From ZC4RG19 sp017577565 (GTDB lineage Bacteria > Actinomycetota > Acidimicrobiia > Acidimicrobiales > VFJN01), in the NCBI GenBank assembly GCA_047459075.1, contig VSCH01000017.1:1-61542 (forward strand): DNA of 61,542 nucleotides, in the 5' to 3' direction. Made by a program: the position numbers and the translations under genes. The notes under the pieces were generated by a model. It was not told the DNA's origin and did not search any database. It saw only the letters and a program-made list of their open reading frames with translations. Below, piece by piece: positions 9,407 to 18,342 of the stretch. Numbering within the stretch: position 1 is the stretch's first letter; every line of letters starts with the position of its first letter.

Positions 9407-10753
9407 TCAGAGGGGCTTCCACTCCTTGGTGCGCTCGTCCCAGCCCAGCCACTGCCCGCGGTTGGGGTCCCAGACGATGTAGGTGCCGCGGGCCGCGTCC
9501 CACTGCGGGTTGTACTGCGTCGGCGCCTGGCCGGCGGCCGAGGGACCCGTGGCCTGCCCGCCGGGCGCCCCCGCCTGGCCGCCCGGCGGCGGTGTCGACG
9601 GCTGGGCCTCGCCCGTGGCCGTCCCCTCGGCCGGTGCGGTCGCCGATCCGGCCGGCGTCCCGGGGGTGGCGGTCCCGCCGCCCGGCGGCGGGGTCGAGGG
9701 CTGCGACTCCTCGCCGGCGGGGCGCGCCCCGGCCGGATCCGCACCGCCCGCGCCGGACGGGGCGCCGGGCGACGTCGTCCCCGGGGTCGCCTGCGGCTGC
9801 GGACGGCCGCCGGGCTCGGGGGAGGGGGCCGCGGGACCCGGGCCACCGGCGCCCTCCGGGGTCGTCTCAGCCGGGGTCGCGTCCGACGGGGTCGCCCCCG
9901 GCGGAGCCGGGCGCTGGTCGGGCGCGGACGGGCCGGCGCCGGGCACCCCCGAGGGGGGCGGGCCGGCGGGCCCACCGCCAGCGGGACCGCCGGCGGGCGG
10001 CGGTGCACCCCAGCCGCCCGGCGTCGGCTGCGGGGACGACCCCGGGGCCCCGGACGCCCACCCGCCGCCGGGCGCGCCCCAGGGCTGGCCGGGCCCGCCC
10101 GGCGCGGGGTAGCCGCCCGGCGGCGGGTAGCCGGCGGGCGCCTGGGGGGCGCTCGGGGTGAGCCCGGGCACGACGACCGGCCCGGTGTGGGCCTTGCCGA
10201 CGACGAAGGTCTTGGCGGCCATGTCGCCCACCCGGCGGTGGCCCGGCGTCGACAGGCCGAGGATGAACCCGACGAGCGGCAGGCACCAGGGGAAGCCGTC
10301 GACGGCCCAGAGGACGGTGCGGCCGAGCGACCGGCCGAACCCGGGGTTGCCGCCCCGCTCGTCGACGACCTTCACCCCGAGCAGCGCCTTGCCCGGCGTG
10401 CGGCCGGTCGCCCCCTGGAGCACGCAGTAGCCGACGAAGAGGGCGAGGCTGACGACGATCTGGACGGCGACGTCGGCGGAGCTCGTGACGTAGGCCCGGT
10501 CGTCGACCACGACGCAGGTGGCGGCGTCGTACTGGTCGCCCTCCTGCAGGATCTCGCACGGGTCGTCGACGCCCTCGACGTCGTAGTACTCGGCGAGCGG
10601 GCTGAGCGGCGTCGGGCCGAGGAACGCCATGATCACCAGGTAGATCAGGAAGTCGACCACCCACGCTCCGGTGCGGCGCGCCATGACGGCGGTCGGGTCC
10701 GCCGCGCCCCGGGGCTGCGGCGGAGCGGCGGCGGGGTAGGAGTAGGCGCTCAC
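9407..10753 (-). CDS. RDD family membrane protein with long Pro/Gly-rich tail
   Basis: RDD proteins are small integral membrane proteins of uncertain function, some linked to ion transport. The 448-residue protein has the RDD block near the N-terminus (MARRTGAWVVDFLIY, then a second helix VQIVVSLALFVGYC and GRTPGKALLGVKVVD). The C-terminal half is low-complexity Pro/Gly/Ala/Thr sequence, followed by a short conserved-looking Trp-rich end (WDAARGTYIVWD, WLGWDE) that probably folds. Start GTG 10753 is seven bases after a TAGAAC -10 box (10766-10761). The reading frame stays open upstream to an ATG at 10945, but that would overlap glyS and its promoter, so I rejected it. Divergent from glyS; the 91 bases between hold both promoters. 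Confidence 0.82.
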   Translation of the reverse strand: MSAYSYPAAAPPQPRGAADPTAVMARRTGAWVVDFLIYLVIMAFLGPTPLSPLAEYYDVEGVDDPCEILQEGDQYDAATCVVVDDRAYVTSSADVAVQIVVSLALFVGYCVLQGATGRTPGKALLGVKVVDERGGNPGFGRSLGRTVLWAVDGFPWCLPLVGFILGLSTPGHRRVGDMAAKTFVVGKAHTGPVVVPGLTPSAPQAPAGYPPPGGYPAPGGPGQPWGAPGGGWASGAPGSSPQPTPGGWGAPPPAGGPAGGGPAGPPPSGVPGAGPSAPDQRPAPPGATPSDATPAETTPEGAGGPGPAAPSPEPGGRPQPQATPGTTSPGAPSGAGGADPAGARPAGEESQPSTPPPGGGTATPGTPAGSATAPAEGTATGEAQPSTPPPGGQAGAPGGQATGPSAAGQAPTQYNPQWDAARGTYIVWDPNRGQWLGWDERTKEWKPL

Positions 10754-10844
10754 GGGGCTCGTTCTAGCACCGTGGCCGTCCCCGCACGGGCCGGAGCCGG
10801 GGCCGGTTCCGGCTGCGTCCGGTCGGTCCGTAGACTGGACCGCC

Positions 10845-12242
10845 ATGTCCGACGCCGCCTCCGCCGAGCTGTCCACCGCCGAGACCACGCCGTCGGGCGG
10901 CGGCGCGGCCGAGCCGGACCCGTCGCTGTTCGACAAGGTCGTCAACCTCTGCCGGCGCCGCGGCTTCGTCTTCCCGTCGGCCGAGATCTACGGCGGGTTC
11001 CGCTCGACCTACGACTACGGCCCGGTCGGCGTGCTGCTGCTGCGCAACGTCAAGGACGCCTGGTGGCGCTCGATGGTGCAGCTGCGCCACGACATCGTCG
11101 GCCTCGACGCCGCCATCCTGACGCCGCCGGCGGTGTGGGAGGCGTCCGGCCACCTCCAGAACTTCACCGACCCGCTCGTCGACTGCCGCAACTGCCGGGA
11201 GCGGTTCCGCGAGGACAAGCTCGACGACCCCCGGGTCTGCCCCAACTGCGGCGCCCGTGACAGCTTCACCGAGGCCCGGCAGTTCAACCTCATGTTCAAG
11301 ACCTACGCCGGCCCCGTCGAGGGCGCCGGCCACGAGGTCTACCTGCGGCCGGAGACGGCGCAGGGCATGTTCGTCAACTTCCGCAACGTGCTCGAGACCG
11401 CCCGCAAGCGGCCGCCGTTCGGCATCGCCCAGGTGGGCAAGTCGTTCCGCAACGAGATCACCACCGGCAACTTCGTCTTCCGGACGCGCGAGTTCGAGCA
11501 GATGGAGCTCGAGTACTTCGTGCCGCCGGAGGAGGCCGACACCTGGTTCGAGCACTGGTGCGCCGAGCGGCTGAACTGGTACCGCGAGCTGGGCATCCCG
11601 GCCGAGAAGCTGCGCCTGCGGGCCCACACGCCCGAGGAGCTCTCGCACTACTCGTCGGCCACGAGCGACGTCGAGTTCCTGTTCCCCTGGGGCTGGGACG
11701 AGCTCGAGGGCATCGCCAACCGCGGCGACTACGACCTGCGCCGGCACCAGGAGTTCTCGGGCGAGAAGCTCGAGTACTTCGACCAGGCGACCGGCCGGCG
11801 CTACGTCCCCCACGTCATCGAGCCGGCGGCGGGCGCCACCCGGGCGGCGATGGCCTTCCTCATGGCGGCCTACGACGAGGAGGAGGTCGCCCGCGAGGGG
11901 CAGGGCCAGGGCGAGATGCGGACGGTGCTGCGGTTCCACCCCCGCATCGCCCCCTACAAGGTGGCGGTGCTCCCGCTGTCGAAGAAGCCCGAGCTGCAGG
12001 AGCCCGCCCGGGAGGTGCTCTCCCTGCTGCAGCCGCACTTCATGTGCGACTACGACGAGACCCAGGCGATCGGCCGCCGCTACCGCCGCCAGGACGAGCT
12101 GGGCACGCCCTTCTGCGTCACCGTCGACTTCGACACCCTCGAGGACCGGGCGGTCACCGTGAGGGACCGCGACTCGATGGCGCAGGACCGGGTCCCGATC
12201 GCCGAGCTCGTCGACCACCTGCACGACCGGCTCGGGTTCTGA
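10845..12242 (+). CDS. glyS: Glycyl-tRNA synthetase, homodimeric class II type
   Basis: Attaches glycine to tRNA-Gly in the cytoplasm. The 465-residue protein has class II motif 2 (FRNEITTGNFVFRTREFEQME), written here in parts as FRNEITTGNF and FRTREFEQME, and motif 3 (EPAAGATRAAM). An inserted zinc ribbon is visible with Cys114, Cys117, Cys132 and Cys135. The C-terminal anticodon-binding domain includes KVAVLPLSKK and CVTVDFDTLEDRAVTVRDRD. This is the alpha-2 form, not the alpha/beta form. ATG 10845 follows TAGACT (10831-10836) by eight bases with no Shine-Dalgarno sequence. Convergent with the ArfB-like gene, which starts its stop codon 17 bases downstream. Confidence 0.96.
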   Translation: MSDAASAELSTAETTPSGGGAAEPDPSLFDKVVNLCRRRGFVFPSAEIYGGFRSTYDYGPVGVLLLRNVKDAWWRSMVQLRHDIVGLDAAILTPPAVWEASGHLQNFTDPLVDCRNCRERFREDKLDDPRVCPNCGARDSFTEARQFNLMFKTYAGPVEGAGHEVYLRPETAQGMFVNFRNVLETARKRPPFGIAQVGKSFRNEITTGNFVFRTREFEQMELEYFVPPEEADTWFEHWCAERLNWYRELGIPAEKLRLRAHTPEELSHYSSATSDVEFLFPWGWDELEGIANRGDYDLRRHQEFSGEKLEYFDQATGRRYVPHVIEPAAGATRAAMAFLMAAYDEEEVAREGQGQGEMRTVLRFHPRIAPYKVAVLPLSKKPELQEPAREVLSLLQPHFMCDYDETQAIGRRYRRQDELGTPFCVTVDFDTLEDRAVTVRDRDSMAQDRVPIAELVDHLHDRLGF

Positions 12243-12259
12243 CGCCCCGCCGGCGGGTC

Positions 12260-12676
12260 TCAGGCGTCGTCGCCCGGCCGCCAGGCCCGCTGGCGCTTGC
12301 GCTCCGACCGGCGGCGCTTCTCCGCCAGCCGCCGCAGGCGGGCCCGCCGCGACGGCCGGGTCGGGCGGCGGGGCGTGACCGGCGTGGCCGCCTCGTCGAT
12401 CAGCTCGGCCAGCCGCTCCCGGGCCAGGCTCCGGTTGCGCCACTGCGAGCGCGACTCGTCGGCCCGGACCCGCACGACGTCCCCGAGGCGGGCCCGCACC
12501 CGCGCCGCACCGGGGCCCTGAAGCGCCGTGAGGTCGGCGGTCAGCTCGACCGCCGAGGCCGTGACGTTGCGGTGCTGCCCGCCGGGGCCCGAGCCGCGCG
12601 CGAACCGCTCGTCGAGGGCCGCGGCCGGGACGGTCAGGCCCCGGGCGGTCACGAGGTCGCGGTCGGCGGCGGGCAC
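12260..12676 (-). CDS. arfB: ArfB-like peptidyl-tRNA hydrolase (ribosome rescue, GGQ protein)
   Basis: ArfB (YaeJ) releases peptides from ribosomes stalled without a stop codon. The 138-residue protein has the catalytic GGQ at residues 32-34 in GSGPGGQHRN, no codon-recognition domain, and a C-terminal tail full of Arg and Lys (RLRRLAEKRRRSERKRQR) that in the family inserts into the empty mRNA channel. Start GTG 12676 is six bases after CAGGCT, a variant of the -10 box also found at the gene starting at 40458. The open frame extends upstream to 12709 but with no initiation signal. Confidence 0.85.
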   Translation of the reverse strand: MPAADRDLVTARGLTVPAAALDERFARGSGPGGQHRNVTASAVELTADLTALQGPGAARVRARLGDVVRVRADESRSQWRNRSLARERLAELIDEAATPVTPRRPTRPSRRARLRRLAEKRRRSERKRQRAWRPGDDA

Positions 12677-12725
12677 GGTCCCAGCCTGCCCGACCGCCAC
12701 CCGCCGCACACAGCTCGGGGGCCGG

Positions 12726-13511
12726 TCAGGGCTGCAGCCGCAGGCTCATCCGTCGCCGGGCGAGGCGCAGCCCCAGCCAGCCCATGGCGACCAGGTAGGC
12801 GGCGTGGGCGAGGAGCACCGGCGACAGCTCGCCGAACACGACCGCCCGCTCGATGGCCACGCCCTGGTACAGGGGCCCGAGGCGCACGACCCAGGCGACG
12901 GCGTCCGGGTACTCGGACAGGGGGAAGAACGTGGCCGAGAACAGGAACAGCGGGATGATCGCCAGCTGCACGTAGTCGAAGTCGAGCCACGACCGCATGT
13001 AGGTGGTCAGCCCCAGGCCGGCGCCCGCGAACCCGAAGCCGATGAGCACGGCCCCCGGCAGGGCGAGGACGCTCCAGGCCGACGGCGCGAGGCCCATCGC
13101 CCACATCGTGAGGAGGAACACCCCCGAGTGGAGGGCGCCCCGGGCCAGCGCCCACCCCAGCTCGCCGGCGAGGATGTCACCGACCCCGAGCGGCGTCGCC
13201 AGCATGCCGTCGTAGGTCTTCGCGTACTTGTACTTGTAGAAGAAGTTGTAGGTGGTCTCGAAGACGCAGCCGTTCATGGCGGCGGTGGCCATCATCGCCG
13301 GGGCCACGAACTGGTCGTAGTCGACGGGGCCGGTCGGGCCCTCGACCTTGCCGACCAGCGCTCCCACGCCGATGCCGATCGAGAACAGGTAGAAGATCGG
13401 CTCGAGCAGGCTGCTGGCGAACGCCGGCCAGGCGCGCAGGGTCACGCGGCCGTTGCGCTCGACCACGCGCAGGGCCCGCCGGGACCCGAGGACGGCCAGG
13501 GCGGTGCTCAC
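12726..13511 (-). CDS. ABC-2 type transporter permease
   Basis: One of two permeases of an exporter encoded with the ATPase at 14339-15322. The 261-residue protein shows the ABC-2 pattern of six hydrophobic segments, with a substrate-facing amphipathic stretch (EPIFYLFSIGIGVGALVG) and the late FLFSATFFPLSEYP motif resembling NodJ/DrrB-type permeases. GTG 13511 lies four bases after the stop of the second permease, so the genes form one operon (ATPase, permease, permease) read leftward. The substrate is unknown; members of this family export polyketides, lipids or oligosaccharides. Confidence 0.82.
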   Translation of the reverse strand: MSTALAVLGSRRALRVVERNGRVTLRAWPAFASSLLEPIFYLFSIGIGVGALVGKVEGPTGPVDYDQFVAPAMMATAAMNGCVFETTYNFFYKYKYAKTYDGMLATPLGVGDILAGELGWALARGALHSGVFLLTMWAMGLAPSAWSVLALPGAVLIGFGFAGAGLGLTTYMRSWLDFDYVQLAIIPLFLFSATFFPLSEYPDAVAWVVRLGPLYQGVAIERAVVFGELSPVLLAHAAYLVAMGWLGLRLARRRMSLRLQP

Positions 13512-13515
13512 GGCC

Positions 13516-14346
13516 TCACCCCGCCAACCTCGCGTGGAACGCCCGCACGCTCCACCGGCAGCCGAGCCCGATCACGACCAGCAGGAACGCGACGTGGCCC
13601 AGGGCGGCGAGCGCGCCCAGCGAGCCCGTCGTGGCGCCCCGGCACAGCTCGACGGCGTGCCACAGCGGGCTGACGCGCGCCAGGGGCTCGAGCCAGTCGG
13701 GCAGCTGGCGGACGGGGAAGAAGGTGCCGGAGAACAGGAACATCGGCACGATGGCCAGGCGCATGATCAGCGGGAAGGTGACGTCGCTGTCCTGCAGCGC
13801 GGCGTAGGCGGTGATCGGCGCGGCGAAGGCGACGTAGCCCAGGACCGCGGCGGGGACGGCCGCCACGCCCCACGGCGAGGGCACGCCGCCCAGCAGGGCG
13901 GCGATGGCGACGAACAGCGTCGCGTTGAGGGCCGTCCGGGCCGCGCCCCACAGCAGGTAGCCACCGAAGACCTGGCCCGGCGAGATGGGGGTGGCGGCGG
14001 CGGCGTGGAACTGCTTCTCCCACTTGATGCCGCCCATGACCGGCCAGAGCGAGTTGCCGGCGGCCGCCTGCATCGCCGTGGCGGCCAGGATGCCGGGGGT
14101 CACGAAGGCCAGGTAGTCGACGCCGTCGACCGGGCCGCGGGCGTCGTCGACGAGGCCCCCGAGGCCGATGCCCATGGCGCCGAGGAACATGAGCGGCGTC
14201 AGCACGCCCGACAGCAGGGAGGTCTGCCAGTAGCGGGTCCAGATGCGGGCCTCGCGCTCGGTCACCCGCAGCATCGGCACCAGGGGCCCGGGCCGCCGGC
14301 GCCGGCCGGCGACGGCGTCGTCGGCGCCGGCGACCAGGTCACTCAT
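13516..14346 (-). CDS. ABC-2 type transporter permease
   Basis: Second permease of the same exporter, 276 residues. The family signature FLFSGTFFPVRQLPDWL and six hydrophobic helices are visible, and the sequence resembles the downstream permease, so the pair probably forms a heterodimer. ATG 14346 overlaps the end of the ATPase gene by eight bases, indicating translational coupling. The N-terminus (MSDLVAGADDAVAGRRRRPG) is charged and cytoplasmic. Confidence 0.82.
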   Translation of the reverse strand: MSDLVAGADDAVAGRRRRPGPLVPMLRVTEREARIWTRYWQTSLLSGVLTPLMFLGAMGIGLGGLVDDARGPVDGVDYLAFVTPGILAATAMQAAAGNSLWPVMGGIKWEKQFHAAAATPISPGQVFGGYLLWGAARTALNATLFVAIAALLGGVPSPWGVAAVPAAVLGYVAFAAPITAYAALQDSDVTFPLIMRLAIVPMFLFSGTFFPVRQLPDWLEPLARVSPLWHAVELCRGATTGSLGALAALGHVAFLLVVIGLGCRWSVRAFHARLAG

Positions 14347-15322
14347 CGAGCGACCTCCCGGTCAGCCGCAGGAACACGTCCTCCAGCGAGCCCCGGCGCA
14401 CCAGCGCCGAGTGCGGCCGCACGCCCCGGTCGGTCACCTGGGCCAGCGCCGCGTCGCCGTCGTCGGCGTAGACGAGCACCCGCTCGGCCAGCGGCTCGAC
14501 CCGCTCGCCGATCCCCTCGAGGTGGGGCAGCGCGGCGTCCTGCTCGTCGGGGAGGGCGAAGCGCAGCTCGAGCACCTCACGGGTGGAGTGGCGCTCGATC
14601 AGCTCGCGGGGCGACCCCTCGGCGACGATGCGCCCCTCGTCCATGATGACCAGCCGGTCGCAGAGCTGCTCGGCCTCGTCCATGTAGTGGGTGGTGAGCA
14701 CCTGCGTCACGCCCTCCCGCTTGAGGCGGTAGAGCCGCTCCCACAGCAGGTGCCGGGCCTGGGGGTCGAGGCCGGTCGTCGGCTCGTCCAGCAGCACGAG
14801 GTCGGGCTTGTTGATCAGCGCCCGGGCGATGGTCAGGCGCCGCTTCATGCCGCCGGAGAGCGGGTCGACCCGCGAGTCGCGCCGGTCCTCCAGGTGGGCG
14901 AACGCCAGCAGCTCGGCGGCCCGCTCGCGGATGACGCCGGACGGCAGGCCGAAGTAGCGGCCGTAGATGACGAGGTTGTCCCAGACCGTCAGCTCGGTGT
15001 CGAGGTTGTCCTCCTGGGGCACGACGCCGAGCCGGGCCCGGATCGCCGGGCCGTGGTGCCGGGGGTCCATGCCGAGGATCCGCAGCTCGCCGTCGGTGAT
15101 CGGCGAGACGCAGGCGATCATCCGCATGGTCGTCGTCTTGCCGGCCCCGTTGGGGCCGAGGAAGCCGAAGACCTCGCCCCGCTGGACCGCGAAGTCAACG
15201 CCGTCCACCGCCACGTACGACCCGAACTTCTTGGTCAGGGCCTTGGCGTGGATGAGCGGCTCGTCGCCCGGCCCGGCGTCGTCGAGCGGGCTCGGATCGG
15301 AGCGGGACGGCAGCGCGGACAT
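14339..15322 (-). CDS. ABC transporter ATP-binding protein (NodI/DrrA-like)
   Basis: Energy-coupling subunit of the exporter formed with the two permeases downstream. The 327-residue protein has Walker A GPNGAGKT, Q-loop VVPQEDNL, signature LSGGMKRRL, Walker B LVLLDEPTTGLDP and the switch His in LTTHYMDEAE. The C-terminal extension (EVLELRFALP, then a ~60-residue domain ending VFLRLTGRSL) matches DrrA/NodI-type exporters. ATG 15322 follows TAGCGT (15337-15332) by nine bases; a GTG at 15328 is in frame but only three bases from the box. Divergent from ppdK. Confidence 0.88.
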   Translation of the reverse strand: MSALPSRSDPSPLDDAGPGDEPLIHAKALTKKFGSYVAVDGVDFAVQRGEVFGFLGPNGAGKTTTMRMIACVSPITDGELRILGMDPRHHGPAIRARLGVVPQEDNLDTELTVWDNLVIYGRYFGLPSGVIRERAAELLAFAHLEDRRDSRVDPLSGGMKRRLTIARALINKPDLVLLDEPTTGLDPQARHLLWERLYRLKREGVTQVLTTHYMDEAEQLCDRLVIMDEGRIVAEGSPRELIERHSTREVLELRFALPDEQDAALPHLEGIGERVEPLAERVLVYADDGDAALAQVTDRGVRPHSALVRRGSLEDVFLRLTGRSLDE

Positions 15323-15439
15323 CGCCACGCGACGCTAGCGGTCGCCGCCCCGGGCACCCCACGGGATTCCGCCGTCGCGCCCGCCTCCGCGCGGGCGCGA
15401 CCTGCCCTGGTGGTCGTCGCCCAGGACCTGTGCGACGCG

Positions 15440-15445
15440 TAGGCT
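15440..15445 (+). promoter_or_regulatory. -10 box of the ppdK promoter (TAGGCT)
   Basis: TAGGCT at 15440-15445 would place the transcription start near 15452, giving a leader of about 40 bases before the TTG at 15493. The leader ends in the Shine-Dalgarno-like GGGGGA at 15481-15486. This contrasts with the leaderless genes around it. Confidence 0.5.
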
Positions 15446-15492
15446 CGCGACCACCAGAGCCACGCGGACCGTCAGCGATCGGGGGACGACAG

Positions 15493-18153
15493 TTGCCCTA
15501 CGTCTACGCCTTCGACCACCGCCACAAGCGGCCCCCCATGGAGCTGAAGGACCGGCTGGGCGGCAAGGGGGCCAACCTCGCCGAGATGACCTCGGTGCTG
15601 AAGCTGCCCGTGCCCCCGGGGTACACGATCACCACCGACGCGTGCCGTGACTACATGCGCTCGGGGTGGCCGCCGGGGCTGTCGGAGGAGATCGACCGGC
15701 ACACGGGGCGGTTGGAGAAGCTGATGAAGCGGCGGCTCGGTGACCCCGACGACCCGCTGCTCGTCAGCGTGCGGTCCGGGGCCAAGTTCTCGATGCCGGG
15801 GATGATGGACACGGTCCTCAACCTCGGCCTCAACGACCGGAGCGTGAAGGGCCTCGCCCGGGCGACATCGGACGAGCGGTTCGCCTACGACTCCTACCGG
15901 CGGTTCATCGCCATGTACGCCCGGATCGTGCTGGGCCTCGACGGCGAGCTGTTCGACGACGAGCTGGAGCGGGCCAAGCGCAACGAGGGCGTCTCGTCCG
16001 ACGCCGAGCTCAGCGCCGAGGCCCTGAAGGACCTCTGCACCATCTACAAGAAGCTGGTGAAGGAGGAGACCGGGCGGGCCTTCCCCCAGGACCCGCAGCG
16101 CCAGCTCCGGGGCGCCATCGAGGCCGTGTTCCGGTCGTGGGACAGCCCCCGCGCCCGCGCCTACCGCGAGCGCGAGCGCATCCCCCACGACCTCGGCACC
16201 GCGGTCAACGTCCAGGTCATGGTGTTCGGCAACCGGGACGACCGCTCGGGCACCGGCGTGGGCTTCACCCGCAACGCCGCCACCGGCGAGGACAAGCCCT
16301 ACGGCGACTTCCTCATCAACGCCCAGGGCGAGGACGTGGTGGCCGGCATCCGCAACACCCTCGACCTCGACGAGCTCGGCAAGCACTTCCCGGGCGTCAA
16401 GGACGAGCTGCTCGGCATCTTCGCCCGGCTCGAGGCCCACTTCCGGGACATGTGCGACACCGAGTTCACCATCGAGCAGGGCAAGCTCTGGATGCTCCAG
16501 ACCCGGATCGGCAAGCGCACCGGCCGGGCGGCCCTGAAGATGGCGGTCGACATGACCAACCAGCGGCGCCGGGGCTGGAAGATCAGCCGCGAGGAGGCCC
16601 TGCTGCGGATCACCGAGGAGCACCTGGAGCAGGTGCTCCACCCGCAGTTCGCGTCCGACGACGTCGAGGTGATCGCCACCGGGCTGGCGGCGTCGCCGGG
16701 CGCCGCCTCGGGACGGGTCTACTTCACCGCCGACGACGCCGTGGCCGCGGCCGACCGCGGTGAGCAGGTCATCCTGGTCCGCAACGAGACCTCGCCCGAG
16801 GACGTGCACGGGATGCAGGTCGCCCAGGGCATCCTCACCGCCCGGGGCGGGCTCGTCAGCCACGCCGCGGTCGTGGCCCGGGGCTGGGGCATCCCGGCGG
16901 TCGTCGGGGCCGAGGCCATCCGCATCGAGGGCCGCTCGTTCACCGTCGGCGACGTGCGGGTCGACGAGGGGGACGTCATCTCGATCGACGGCACGACCGG
17001 CCGGGTCGTGCTCGGCGAGGTCGACCTGGTGATGGGCGACCCGCCGCCCGAGCTGGAGACCATCCTCAGCTGGGCCGACGCCGTGCGCCACGGCAAGAAC
17101 CGCCGGCGGGCGCACATGGGGGTGCGGGCCAACGCCGACACGCCGGAGGACGCCGCCCGGGCCCGTGAGCTGGGCGCCGAGGGCATCGGGCTGTGCCGGA
17201 CCGAGCACATGTTCTTCGGCGAGGACCGGCTGCCGGTGGTCCGCCAGCTGATCCTGTCCGACGACCCCGCCGAGGAGGCCGCCGCCCTGGAGAAGCTGCT
17301 CAGCCTCCAGCGGGCCGACTTCGTCGAGATCCTCGAGGTGATGGACGGGCTGCCGGTCACCGTGCGGCTGCTCGACCCGCCGCTGCACGAGTTCCTCCCC
17401 AGCGTCGAGGAGCTGGAGGTGCGCCGGGCCACCGGGAGCCTGTCGCCCGAGGAGGAGCGGATGCTGGCGGCCGCCCGGGCCTGGAGCGAGCAGAACCCGA
17501 TGCTCGGCACCCGGGGCGTCCGCCTCGGCGTGCTGAAGCCCGGCCTCTACGCCATGCAGGTCCGGGCGCTGGTCGAGGCGGCGCTCGAGCGGGCGAAGGC
17601 CGGCGGCCGGCCGGTGGTCGAGATCATGATCCCGCTGACGGTCAGCCGGGAGGAGCTGGCCGAGGCCCGCCGGTGGGCGTCGGAGGCGATCGGCGAGGCG
17701 CTGAAGGGGTCGCGCCGCAAGCTCGACATCAGCATCGGCACGATGATCGAGACGCCCCGGGCGGCGCTGCGGGCCGGCGAGATCGCCGAGGTCGCCGACT
17801 TCTTCAGCTTCGGCACCAACGACCTGACGCAGATGACCTACGGCTTCAGCCGGGACGACGTCGAGGGTCGCCTCATGCCCACCTACCTGGAGCGGGGGCT
17901 GCTGCGGCGCAACCCCTTCGACACCATCGACACCGACGGGGTCGGGGAGCTGGTGGCGCTCGGCGTCGAGCGGGGCCGGCGGGTCAAGCGGTCGCTCAAG
18001 GTCGGCGTGTGCGGCGAGCACGGCGGCGACCCCGAGTCGATCGCCTTCTTCCAGCGGGTGGGGCTGGACTACGTGTCCTGCTCGCCGTTCCGGGTGCCGG
18101 TCGCCCGCCTGGCGGCGGCCCAGGCCATCGTCCGGGCGACGGCCGCCGCCTGA
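15493..18153 (+). CDS. ppdK: Pyruvate, phosphate dikinase
   Basis: Interconverts pyruvate, ATP and phosphate with phosphoenolpyruvate, AMP and pyrophosphate. The 886-residue protein has the N-terminal nucleotide-binding domain (GGKGANLAEM, RSGAKFSMPGMMDT), the swivelling phosphohistidine domain with catalytic His457 (GGLVSHAAVVARG) and the C-terminal PEP-binding barrel (GLCRTEHMFF, FSFGTNDLTQMTYGFSRDD, VGVCGEHGGDP). The residue two before the catalytic His, normally a Thr that is the target of the regulatory protein PDRP, is Val455, so that form of control seems impossible. I chose TTG 15493 because it has a Shine-Dalgarno-like GGGGGA seven bases upstream and gives the PYVYAFDH start typical of the family. 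The frame is open back to 15430 but that region holds the promoter. Confidence 0.95.
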   Translation: MPYVYAFDHRHKRPPMELKDRLGGKGANLAEMTSVLKLPVPPGYTITTDACRDYMRSGWPPGLSEEIDRHTGRLEKLMKRRLGDPDDPLLVSVRSGAKFSMPGMMDTVLNLGLNDRSVKGLARATSDERFAYDSYRRFIAMYARIVLGLDGELFDDELERAKRNEGVSSDAELSAEALKDLCTIYKKLVKEETGRAFPQDPQRQLRGAIEAVFRSWDSPRARAYRERERIPHDLGTAVNVQVMVFGNRDDRSGTGVGFTRNAATGEDKPYGDFLINAQGEDVVAGIRNTLDLDELGKHFPGVKDELLGIFARLEAHFRDMCDTEFTIEQGKLWMLQTRIGKRTGRAALKMAVDMTNQRRRGWKISREEALLRITEEHLEQVLHPQFASDDVEVIATGLAASPGAASGRVYFTADDAVAAADRGEQVILVRNETSPEDVHGMQVAQGILTARGGLVSHAAVVARGWGIPAVVGAEAIRIEGRSFTVGDVRVDEGDVISIDGTTGRVVLGEVDLVMGDPPPELETILSWADAVRHGKNRRRAHMGVRANADTPEDAARARELGAEGIGLCRTEHMFFGEDRLPVVRQLILSDDPAEEAAALEKLLSLQRADFVEILEVMDGLPVTVRLLDPPLHEFLPSVEELEVRRATGSLSPEEERMLAAARAWSEQNPMLGTRGVRLGVLKPGLYAMQVRALVEAALERAKAGGRPVVEIMIPLTVSREELAEARRWASEAIGEALKGSRRKLDISIGTMIETPRAALRAGEIAEVADFFSFGTNDLTQMTYGFSRDDVEGRLMPTYLERGLLRRNPFDTIDTDGVGELVALGVERGRRVKRSLKVGVCGEHGGDPESIAFFQRVGLDYVSCSPFRVPVARLAAAQAIVRATAAA

Positions 18154-18183
18154 CCCGCGTTCCGGCGATCCCGGGCCGGCGGT

Positions 18184-18189
18184 TAGACT
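18184..18189 (+). promoter_or_regulatory. -10 box of the terC riboswitch transcript (TAGACT)
   Basis: TAGACT at 18184-18189 gives an expected transcription start near 18196, just before the paired P1 arm of the riboswitch at 18199. Position relative to the riboswitch supports the call. Confidence 0.6.
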
Positions 18190-18195
18190 CGGCCC

Positions 18196-18320
18196 GATCC
18201 GAAGGGGAGTAGCCCTCAACGTGACTCATCGTCAGGACGGCCGCAGGCGGCGCCTCGCCTCCGGTGGCCCGGTGGGTCCGGCCCACGCGGCGGGCAAGAC
18301 CTTCGGCTGGAAGTCCGCGT
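18196..18320 (+). promoter_or_regulatory. yybP-ykoY manganese riboswitch upstream of terC
   Basis: The leader carries both conserved boxes of the yybP-ykoY Mn2+ riboswitch: GGGGAGTAG at 18204-18212 and AAGACCTTCGGCT at 18296-18308. The closing helix P1 is visible as CCGAAG (18199-18204) pairing with CTTCGG (18301-18306). Hairpins in between include TGAC/GTCA around 18222-18234 and GTGGG/CCCAC around 18271-18285. This RNA class senses Mn2+ and is known to sit upstream of TerC-family genes such as alx, which is exactly the context here. Regulation probably acts on translation of the GTG at 18343, whose Shine-Dalgarno GGAGG is at 18332-18336. Confidence 0.88.
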
Positions 18321-18342
18321 GGCACACAGCCGGAGGTAGTTC

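Noticed and set aside
9600..10130. Pro/Gly-rich segment as a tandem repeat or CRISPR
   Set aside because: No regular unit or spacer pattern; it is the disordered tail of the RDD protein.
10754..10945. Extended N-terminus of the RDD protein to ATG 10945
   Set aside because: It would overlap the glyS promoter and coding start, and the GTG at 10753 has its own -10 box.
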